Positions 1-5,534 of a stretch of 11,958 nt of DNA are shown here, piece after piece. Under the pieces are notes generated by a model. The model ran no database searches. It was not told where the DNA came from and was given only the letters and a program-made list of their open reading frames with translations. Origin of the DNA: Gemmataceae bacterium (lineage in GTDB: Bacteria; Planctomycetota; Planctomycetia; Gemmatales; Gemmataceae). The position numbers and the translations under genes are program-made. Where the stretch lies: contig JAFMJU010000061.1 of NCBI GenBank assembly GCA_017853285.1, positions 1-11,958 on the forward strand, written 5' to 3'. The number at the start of each line of letters is the position of its first letter. Position 1 is the stretch's first letter.

Positions 1-2
1 GC

Positions 3-947
3 TTGATACCACCCAGGGAAAACGCGATCAGTCCCGGGATCAGCAAGTTTCCTGTCGAGAAGATTCGGGCCCAAGGCGACGAGGCGATTCGCGAAAAGGC
101 AATGGAACCCCTGTCAAAGGTCCGGTTGTGGACGGAGAGGGGCCTTTCCTTGTTTTGCCATATGGCGATAGTGATCGGTCTGGTTTTGGTTTCTTGGCGC
201 CATTTCGGGGATTGGCAACCGGGGATGGCGGCGGCCGCCTGCCACCTGGTTTTGCCATACAGTTTTTTGTTGACTCCCCACAATGAGTGGGGCATTGGCC
301 GGTGGGAAGATTCTTGGCCCATGGCGCTGGTTTTGTGGGCGATTTTCTTTCTCAAGAAGCCCGTTACTTCGGGAATTTTGATGGGTGTTGCCGTTGGTTC
401 ATTGCTGTTTCCATTTTTTATCCTTCCGGCATGGATAGGTATTTACCGTGGAAGGGAACGTTACCGTTTTTTGGCGGGGTTTTTGACCGTGATCGTGGGG
501 ATTCTAGTGGTGGTCATGACCTTGGGGTTGGTGGATTCCTGGTTGCTATCACCAGACTGGCTTCCTTGGAAACAGCCTTCGCCTGGAAGTGAAAGCGTTT
601 GGAATACTGTTCCCTGGGCTTGGGCCTACAGGTTGCCTGTTTTTTTGATCCACCTGATTTTGTTTTTTCTCGCAATTTTCTGGCCTCATCCCCGAAATGT
701 TGGTCAGTTGATAGCCCTTAGTGCAATGCTGCTCGCTGCAATTCAGTGGTGGACAGCCGATCAGGGGGGAGCCCACATTCTTTGGTTTTTCCCATTGTTT
801 TTGCTGGTGATTTTTCGGCCGTCTTTGCAGTCCGATTATCCCGCCAGGGACATGTTCGAGGCCGAGAAGCGAATGTTGCTCAGGCTCCGGGCCTGGTTCC
901 GGAACCGCCAAATTCCAAAGATTCAAGCAAGCCAACCCGCGGAATAG
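3..947 (+). CDS. Polytopic membrane protein, GT-C/GT87-like, probably missing its 5' end
   Basis: The frame is open from the window edge. The first possible start is a TTG at base 3, but it is more likely an internal codon, so I treat the gene as 5'-truncated. The visible 314 residues start with a charged, soluble-looking stretch (about 1-45), followed by seven or eight hydrophobic segments at roughly 48-66, 77-93, 106-118, 121-147, 155-178, 212-229, 233-250 and 258-273, and then a basic tail rich in Arg and Lys. The pattern of a short KKP loop, a glycine-rich helix, an FFILPAW helix and an RGRERYRFLAGF loop resembles the C-terminal half of GT87/DUF2029 lipid-linked-sugar glycosyltransferases of the GT-C fold. 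That is a resemblance only: no catalytic motif is visible because the N-terminal part is outside the window. It could also be an unrelated inner-membrane protein. A hairpin overlaps its stop codon. Confidence 0.6.
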   Translation: MIPPRENAISPGISKFPVEKIRAQGDEAIREKAMEPLSKVRLWTERGLSLFCHMAIVIGLVLVSWRHFGDWQPGMAAAACHLVLPYSFLLTPHNEWGIGRWEDSWPMALVLWAIFFLKKPVTSGILMGVAVGSLLFPFFILPAWIGIYRGRERYRFLAGFLTVIVGILVVVMTLGLVDSWLLSPDWLPWKQPSPGSESVWNTVPWAWAYRLPVFLIHLILFFLAIFWPHPRNVGQLIALSAMLLAAIQWWTADQGGAHILWFFPLFLLVIFRPSLQSDYPARDMFEAEKRMLLRLRAWFRNRQIPKIQASQPAE

Positions 948-960
948 CGCGGGGCCTTTT
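936..960 (+). terminator. Putative intrinsic terminator overlapping the stop codon
   Basis: CCCGCG (936-941) pairs perfectly with CGCGGG (948-953) around a 6-nt loop, and is followed by GGCC and four T. The TAG stop of the membrane-protein gene (945-947) lies in the loop. The stem is short but all G/C, and the T-run is short, so termination is plausible rather than certain. Confidence 0.4.
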
Positions 961-1031
961 CGGGTTTTCGTGGCATCAAGGAATGGTTTATTGGGAGTTT
1001 TCAGGGAATACACCATCCAGAGATCCTTCCA

Positions 1032-1709
1032 ATGGCCAGAAAGCCTGTCTTATTGTTCCTTGCGGTTGCCTTCCTGGTTGGTTTGGCTGCTTTGCCGATT
1101 TGGGCCGCGCGGAATGCCCAGTTGGAGAGGCGCCATTTTCGAACCGTCAGGGAAGGAATTTTATACCGAAGCGGCCAAATGACTCTCGACGGTTTGGCGC
1201 GTTCCATCCACGATCACGGGATACGTTCGGTGGTCACTTTCCGTGCAAGCAACAGGCCCGGAAAGCCTGATCCAGATGCGGGCGAGGAAGCATGGTGCAA
1301 ACAGGAGGGGATCAGGTACCTCAGGTTGCCACCCTTGCATTGGCAGGGTGAGGATAGCGCTTCCCCCCCGGTTGAAGAAAATCTGAAAAAGTACCTCCAA
1401 TTCCTTTCGGATGCCTCCAACTATCCAATCCTGATCCATTGTTTTGCCGGCATTCACAGGACTGGGGCTTATTGCGCTGTTTATAGGATGGAGGTGGAGG
1501 GTTGGGAACGGAATCGGGCAATGGAAGAAATGAGAGCCTGTGGGTACGTTACTCTAGAAGAAAACGAAGATATCTTTTCATATTTAAGAAATTACACCCC
1601 AGGGCGGTTGAAAACCGGCTTGCCGACCCTGCAAACAGGAGTTTCTCCAATTTTCGATGTCGGTAGGTTGGTACCTGCCGGCGCAGGCAAAGTTGGCATA
1701 GCAAATTGA
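1032..1709 (+). CDS. Membrane-anchored dual-specificity/tyrosine phosphatase-like protein
   Basis: This 225-residue protein has an N-terminal hydrophobic segment (about residues 5-25, after MARK), which reads as a signal anchor or signal peptide. The catalytic part therefore probably sits outside the cytoplasm or on the membrane surface. The stretch at about 36-71, with the GILYRSGQ and GIRSVVTFR elements, is typical of the N-terminal part of atypical dual-specificity phosphatases (Siw14/PFA-DSP-like and bacterial DSP proteins). The P-loop HCFAGIHRTG carries the HCX5R(S/T) signature with Cys137 as nucleophile and Arg143 binding phosphate, so the site looks intact. A general-acid Asp could not be assigned. 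Substrate is unknown: phosphoprotein, phosphoinositide or another phosphoester are all possible. No in-frame start lies upstream of this ATG, and the upstream bases hold no good Shine-Dalgarno site. It is 44 nt before the cysteine-cluster gene, probably in one transcript. Confidence 0.85.
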   Translation: MARKPVLLFLAVAFLVGLAALPIWAARNAQLERRHFRTVREGILYRSGQMTLDGLARSIHDHGIRSVVTFRASNRPGKPDPDAGEEAWCKQEGIRYLRLPPLHWQGEDSASPPVEENLKKYLQFLSDASNYPILIHCFAGIHRTGAYCAVYRMEVEGWERNRAMEEMRACGYVTLEENEDIFSYLRNYTPGRLKTGLPTLQTGVSPIFDVGRLVPAGAGKVGIAN

Positions 1710-1753
1710 AGAAAACCCTAATGGCTTTGAGCAAATCCCGGGCAAAATTGTAA

Positions 1754-3043
1754 ATGAATGAATCATCTGTCAGTTTGACGATGTTGCCCGTGATCCAGCG
1801 GTGGGATTGCCACACCTGTGGAAGTTGTTGCAAGGAATATCAGGTCCGGCTTTCGGAAGAAGAAGCGGCCCGGGTGGAGAACCTGGCCAAGGGTATGGGC
1901 CCGGATTTGGGGGGCCTTGCGCCCATCAGAAAAGTGGGTTTGTTTTCACCAAAATTTTTCCTGAATAACACCCCCGATGGAGCCTGCGTTTTTCTGGGTG
2001 ATGCTGGACGGTGCAAACTTCACCAGGCCCACGGATACCAGTCCAAGCCGTTACCTTGCAGGCTTTTCCCCTGGGTCTTGATCCCCCAGGGAAAGAAGTG
2101 GACTGTGGGTGTTCGGTTTGCATGCCCATCTGCCGCGGAAAACAAGGGTAGGCCAATGCCCGCCCACACACCCGAATTGGAAGCTTTTGCCGCTGAATTG
2201 GTCGAAAGGGAAGGGATTCGTAGTCAGCAGGATGGGGCCTGGGTGCCTGCCCCATTTTTTTCCGGCGGCAAAAAGGCTACCTGGGCCCAATTTGATTGGA
2301 TGAAACGCCTCATTTTGAAGGGGATTGAGGAATCTGATTCCCTTTCCAAGTCCCTGGTGAGATCGTTGCGGTGGATTGGGTTGATGAAATCTGTCAGTCA
2401 GGTTGAATCCCTCGATCCGAAAGCGTTTGAGGAGCTTGCCGGCATTTTGTGGGACCAGGCTGGGGTGGAGTGTCAGGGATGGGCAAATCGGTCGGTGGAT
2501 AAGCCGGATCCGCTCGCGCGGCTTTTGTTCAGGCAATGCGCCGCTGTGCACACCCGCAAGGACCACGGACCAAAGCGGGGAATCGCCAGAAACGGACCAT
2601 TGGCCCGTCTCGGGGCGATACTCAGGTTCTCCGCTGGCTCCGGCAAGGTTCCCCGCTTGCATGGTTGGATGCCTGAAGCGTCATTTGAGGATGCGGAATC
2701 CACAGGCTTTCAATGGGATGCCGATTGCGAGGGTATTCTGAAAAGGTATTACCTGATCAAGATCAATGCCGGTCAATTCGCGGGAAATGTCCACTATCGC
2801 ATGTCCATTTGTGATGGATTCGCCTCGCTGGCGCTCACTTTTCCGATCATTTGCTGGATCACCCGGCTTGGCGCCCCTGGGCAAAGCCGTGAAACACTGA
2901 TAAAGGCCATCAGTATTGTAGATGATCATTTCGGTTTCAACAGGGTTTTGGGCGGGATGTCGCAGAAGTTCTTTTTGTCGGTACTTGCGGGAAGTGGCAG
3001 GTTGGAGCAGTTGATCAGGTGGTACGGCCCGGAACGGGCCTAA
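1754..3043 (+). CDS. YkgJ/FliB-like cysteine-cluster protein (429 aa)
   Basis: The N-terminal third carries the YkgJ-family cluster: C19-x2-C22-x2-C25-C26, followed by C78, C87, C102 and C124 in the contexts GACVFL, GRCKLH, PLPCRLFPW and FACPSA. These eight cysteines are the usual metal- or Fe-S-binding set of this family. Single-domain YkgJ proteins are much shorter; at 429 residues this one is nearer flagellin lysine N-methylases (FliB), which have the same N-terminal cluster and a large C-terminal region. There is no flagellar gene in the window, so a FliB function is not claimed. Residues 140-429 hold mixed alpha-type sequence with a hydrophobic patch near 355-370 and no motif I recognise. 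The start is the ATG at 1754; a second ATG at 1758 is out of frame. No clear ribosome site is present. The TAA stop overlaps the lexA stop by 4 nt in convergent orientation. Confidence 0.8.
   Translation: MNESSVSLTMLPVIQRWDCHTCGSCCKEYQVRLSEEEAARVENLAKGMGPDLGGLAPIRKVGLFSPKFFLNNTPDGACVFLGDAGRCKLHQAHGYQSKPLPCRLFPWVLIPQGKKWTVGVRFACPSAAENKGRPMPAHTPELEAFAAELVEREGIRSQQDGAWVPAPFFSGGKKATWAQFDWMKRLILKGIEESDSLSKSLVRSLRWIGLMKSVSQVESLDPKAFEELAGILWDQAGVECQGWANRSVDKPDPLARLLFRQCAAVHTRKDHGPKRGIARNGPLARLGAILRFSAGSGKVPRLHGWMPEASFEDAESTGFQWDADCEGILKRYYLIKINAGQFAGNVHYRMSICDGFASLALTFPIICWITRLGAPGQSRETLIKAISIVDDHFGFNRVLGGMSQKFFLSVLAGSGRLEQLIRWYGPERA
3026..3040. terminator. Compact GC hairpin at the convergent gene ends
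   Basis: GGCCCG (3026-3031) and CGGGCC (3035-3040) form a perfect 6-bp all-G/C stem with a GAA triloop, directly before the TAA of the cysteine-cluster gene and inside its last codons. It can form in RNA from either strand, but no T-run follows on either side. A weak bidirectional or pausing terminator is the most I would infer; chance in GC-rich coding DNA is possible. Confidence 0.25.
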
Positions 3044-3639
3044 CATTTGCGCATGACACCGACCAGCACGCCCAGAATCCTGATGTCCGATCCTGGTTTT
3101 ACCTCGATGGGGCGTAGTTGCTCGTTGGCCGGGATAAGGGAAATTTGGTCCTTGGATTTGTGGAATTTTTTCAGGGTCACCTCGCCATCCACCATGGCAA
3201 CGACCCGTTCCCCGTTCCTGGCGGTTTCCTGCCCTTTGATGACCACAAAGTCCCCATCTTCTATATGGTCCTCGATCATGGAATGACCGCGAACCTTCAG
3301 GGCGAAATGGTTGTTGCCGCCAAAGAGTTCGTTGAAGTTGAGTTTTTCATCCAGGGCGGTTGCTTGGATTGGTTGTCCCGCCGCCACACTTCCTAGCAGG
3401 GGCAAATCTGTCCCAGGCTTGAAATCCCTTACCTGGATGGCGCGCGCGGAGTAACTTTCCCTTGCAATAAGCCCTTTTTTTTCCAGGGCTTTCAGGTGGC
3501 ACATCACCCCGTTGGGGGAGCGGATTTCGAATTCGTGCCCTATTTCCCGGACGGTGGGTCCGTAACCCCTTTCCCCAATCTTTTCCCGGATGAAATCCAG
3601 GATTTCCTGTTGCCTAGGGGTGAGCGGATCTTGATCCAT
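3040..3639 (-). CDS. lexA: LexA repressor, SOS-response regulator
   Basis: LexA is the dimeric repressor of DNA-damage genes and cleaves itself when stimulated by RecA filaments. The 199-residue protein is full length for the family. Residues 5-63 form the winged helix-turn-helix domain beginning LTPRQQEILDFI, with recognition-helix sequence SPNGVMCHLKAL at about 41-52. The self-cleavage site is Ala87-Gly88 in SVAAGQPI. The catalytic dyad is visible as Ser120 in RGHSMIEDHI and Lys157 in GEVTLKKF, so autoproteolysis should work. The ATG at 3639 has a GAGGG sequence about 9 nt upstream. The gene follows the M20 peptidase gene by 83 nt on the same strand; the gap contains a promoter-like sequence covered by a long palindrome, suggesting its own autoregulated promoter. 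The recognition helix differs from E. coli, in keeping with a different operator. Confidence 0.96.
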   Translation of the reverse strand: MDQDPLTPRQQEILDFIREKIGERGYGPTVREIGHEFEIRSPNGVMCHLKALEKKGLIARESYSARAIQVRDFKPGTDLPLLGSVAAGQPIQATALDEKLNFNELFGGNNHFALKVRGHSMIEDHIEDGDFVVIKGQETARNGERVVAMVDGEVTLKKFHKSKDQISLIPANEQLRPIEVKPGSDIRILGVLVGVMRKC

Positions 3640-3670
3640 GGCCGGCGACCCTCACAACCGGTGTCATAAT

Positions 3671-3707
3671 TGAACACCTGTACATTACAGTAATGTTCAT
3701 GCGTACA
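3671..3707. promoter_or_regulatory. 37-bp imperfect palindrome upstream of lexA, candidate LexA operator
   Basis: The site is centred on base 3689. The left arm reads TGAACACCTGTACATTAC; the reverse complement of the right arm reads TGTACGCATGAACATTAC; 14 of 18 positions agree. The core ACATTACAGTAATGT (3682-3696) is perfect apart from its central base. Each arm holds two TG(A/T)AC half-sites 8 bp apart, so two LexA dimers, or one dimer plus a flanking contact, could bind. It lies 31 nt upstream of the lexA ATG and covers the likely -10. That it is the LexA operator is inferred from position and symmetry; the sequence does not match the E. coli CTGT-N8-ACAG box. Confidence 0.6.
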
Positions 3708-3715
3708 CTATGCAA
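3687..3715 (-). promoter_or_regulatory. Candidate lexA promoter
   Basis: On the minus strand TTGCAT (3715-3710) and TACTGT (3692-3687) are separated by 17 nt and would act as -35 and -10 elements, starting transcription near 3680 and leaving a leader of about 40 nt. The -10 falls exactly in the centre of the palindrome. The hexamers are only moderate matches to consensus. Confidence 0.35.
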
Positions 3716-3722
3716 GGTTTGC

Positions 3723-5114
3723 TCAGGATTTGCGTGGGAATCTTTCGAATAAGTGAGCCATGGACTTGATAAGGGAATACCAATCCCCTTCATGAAGGCT
3801 TTCATTGGGGGCGTGGGCGTTGCTTTGTGGGTCCTCAATTCCCAAAAGGAGGGATGGGACTCCCCCCAGCAATTCCTCAAGGGGTTCGACAAATCCGATG
3901 GTTCCTCCGCATCCAATAGCCAAAGGTTCTGCCCCAAATCCCAGCCGCAGGGAATCCATGGCGGCTTTGAAGCCGGGGCCTTCGGGCTTGGTGATCCACC
4001 ATTTGACAGGGGGGCCCAGGGATTCCACTTCGACCCGCATTCCCCAGGGGGGCGATTGGGTCAGGAACCTGGTCAGCGAATCGACCACGGCTTCCGGGGA
4101 TTGGTCGGGGACAATCCTACAACTGAGGACCGCCTCGGCTTTTGGTAACACCTGGTTGCTAGCCCCGCGGAGAGAACTTGCCTCAAGGGCTATGGCGGAA
4201 ATGGAGGGGCGCCTCCAGGTTTGTTCGGCGATTGTTTTCCCGGTTTCCATGGCCAGGGAGACGCCAGGAATGACACCAAGGTCCTTGCGCCATGCCTGCT
4301 CGTCAACTGGTGCCCTGCGACAGGCTTCCTTTTCCTCGGATGTCAATTGCCGAACATGGTCATAAAGGCCTGGAACGGGGATGGGGCCCCGGTTCCAGCA
4401 AAGTTTTCCAAGGACTTGGCAAAGGCCCAAAGCGGGGTCCGCCAAGGTTCCCCCTACCATTCCACTGTGGGAAGGAAAAGTGGCGCTGTGGACTGTGACC
4501 TTTAGTGTGACAACCCCCCGCAGGGAGTAGGTGATGCATGGTAGGTTAACCGCCAGGTTTTCGGTGTCACATACCACCAAGGCGTCAGCCTGGAATCGGG
4601 TCGGGTTTGCTTGGATTAGTTTCAGCAAGTTTTTGGAGCCGATCTCCTCCTCCCCCTCCACCAGCAACTTGATGCCAACGGGGCATTTTCCGGCACCTTT
4701 GATCCAGGATTCGACCGCCGCGATTTGAGCCACGACGCCGCCCTTGTCATCAGCGGCACCACGCCCGAAAAGCCTTCCTTCCCGCCTCGTCAACTTCCAT
4801 GGTTCACTCAACCACTGGTCGAGATAATTCAGGGGTTGGACATCGTAGTGGGAAAGCATCAGGAGGGTAGGGGCCCCCGGCGGGGCTGGAATTTCCCTGA
4901 ACACATATGGGTACGCCCCTGCCAACTCCAAGATTTCTGTTTTCGGGAAACCCGCCCGATTCATCTGGTTACGGACCGCTTCAGCGCAGCCTTGAATTTC
5001 ACGATCGTGATCCCCGTCGGTCGAGATGCTTTGAATCGCGACAAGTTCGGAGAGGGATTGAAAAATGGATTCCTGATTGGATTCGATCCAGTGAATCGCC
5101 TTTTGTGCACTCAT
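3723..5114 (-). CDS. M20-family metallopeptidase (dipeptidase-like)
   Basis: This 463-residue protein belongs to the M20 (DapE/ArgE/CPG2/carnosinase) metallopeptidases, cytoplasmic two-metal enzymes that hydrolyse dipeptides or acyl-amino acids. All expected ligands are visible: His89 and Asp91 in SHYDVQP; bridging Asp122 in GRGAADDKGG; catalytic Glu156 and metal-binding Glu157 in VEGEEEIGS; Asp183 in VVCDTE; and His434 in NAHAPNE. The dimerisation (lid) domain lies between about residues 195 and 330. The length and the DDKG and EGEEEIGS forms fit the dipeptidase/CNDP branch better than DapE, but the substrate is not determined. The frame stays open to 5282, but the ATG at 5114 is preferred: GGAG (5121-5124) lies 6 nt upstream, the protein then starts as the family does, and overlap with dgkA is avoided. 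It follows dgkA by 29 nt, so the two are probably co-transcribed. Confidence 0.92.
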   Translation of the reverse strand: MSAQKAIHWIESNQESIFQSLSELVAIQSISTDGDHDREIQGCAEAVRNQMNRAGFPKTEILELAGAYPYVFREIPAPPGAPTLLMLSHYDVQPLNYLDQWLSEPWKLTRREGRLFGRGAADDKGGVVAQIAAVESWIKGAGKCPVGIKLLVEGEEEIGSKNLLKLIQANPTRFQADALVVCDTENLAVNLPCITYSLRGVVTLKVTVHSATFPSHSGMVGGTLADPALGLCQVLGKLCWNRGPIPVPGLYDHVRQLTSEEKEACRRAPVDEQAWRKDLGVIPGVSLAMETGKTIAEQTWRRPSISAIALEASSLRGASNQVLPKAEAVLSCRIVPDQSPEAVVDSLTRFLTQSPPWGMRVEVESLGPPVKWWITKPEGPGFKAAMDSLRLGFGAEPLAIGCGGTIGFVEPLEELLGGVPSLLLGIEDPQSNAHAPNESLHEGDWYSLIKSMAHLFERFPRKS

Positions 5115-5120
5115 CGACGT

Positions 5121-5124
5121 CTCC
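5121..5124 (-). promoter_or_regulatory. Ribosome binding site deciding the M20 peptidase start
   Basis: GGAG on the minus strand, 6 nt before the ATG at 5114, supports this start over the longer open frame that reaches into dgkA. Confidence 0.6.
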
Positions 5125-5143
5125 GAATGAAAATGGTTCGGGG

Positions 5144-5530
5144 TCAACCAGCCGGGACCAAGATTTTTGGCAAAAGCACCAGGATTCCGATCACGCTTGC
5201 GCCAAACGATACGAAGAGGACGGTTCCGGCTCCGGCATCCAGAGCTGGATAAAATCTCGGCCTTTCCTCCTCGGGAAGACACCGGACCAGTATCTCAATG
5301 GTGCTGTTCGCCAGTTCAAAACCAATGACCAGGGTGATGCAAAGGCAGAGTATGGCCCATTCAATCGGTTGGCAATCGAGGCAAGCCGCTCCAAGCAGGA
5401 CGGCCATCGCGGCGAAAAAGTGCACGCTGAAACTGGAGTGCCCACGGATTCCGGCTTTGAGCCCCCGAAAGGCACAGGCAAATTTGTGTTTCCAGTGTCT
5501 GGAGGGTGTCGGTTGGGGCTGATTGGCCAT
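5144..5530 (-). CDS. DgkA-family diacylglycerol/undecaprenol kinase-like protein, with altered key residues
   Basis: The 128-residue size, the N-terminal FRGLKAGIRGHSSFSVH amphipathic stretch and three hydrophobic segments (about 36-54, 57-75, 100-122) fit the small integral-membrane DgkA family, which phosphorylates diacylglycerol or undecaprenol at the inner membrane. The family signature appears as FELANSTIE, with Glu72, Asn75 and Glu79 matching E. coli Glu69, Asn72 and Glu76; Asp98 matches Asp95. Three other conserved positions are changed: E. coli Glu28, Asp80 and Lys94 correspond to His31, Arg83 and Leu97. Activity is therefore doubtful, or the enzyme differs in nucleotide or metal handling. 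The ATG at 5530 lies 4 nt after the end of the LptD-like gene, indicating one operon. No good ribosome site is visible, so translation may depend on coupling to the upstream gene. Confidence 0.85.
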   Translation of the reverse strand: MANQPQPTPSRHWKHKFACAFRGLKAGIRGHSSFSVHFFAAMAVLLGAACLDCQPIEWAILCLCITLVIGFELANSTIEILVRCLPEEERPRFYPALDAGAGTVLFVSFGASVIGILVLLPKILVPAG

Positions 5531-5534
5531 CCCT

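Noticed and set aside
549..1016. A 155-residue minus-strand frame over the membrane-protein gene end
   Set aside because: It runs antisense to a frame with clear transmembrane pattern and shows no recognisable feature.
2051..2662. A 203-residue minus-strand frame inside the cysteine-cluster gene
   Set aside because: The plus strand carries the YkgJ cysteine set in one long frame; the antisense frame has no ribosome site or domain.
3678..3690. CTGT-N5-ACAG as an E. coli-type SOS box
   Set aside because: The E. coli box needs 8 nt between the half-sites; here there are 5 and its centre is off the larger palindrome's centre.
5115..5282. Longer N-terminus for the M20 peptidase (start at 5282)
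   Set aside because: It would overlap most of the dgkA C-terminal coding region and adds 56 residues unlike the family; the ATG at 5114 has a good ribosome site.
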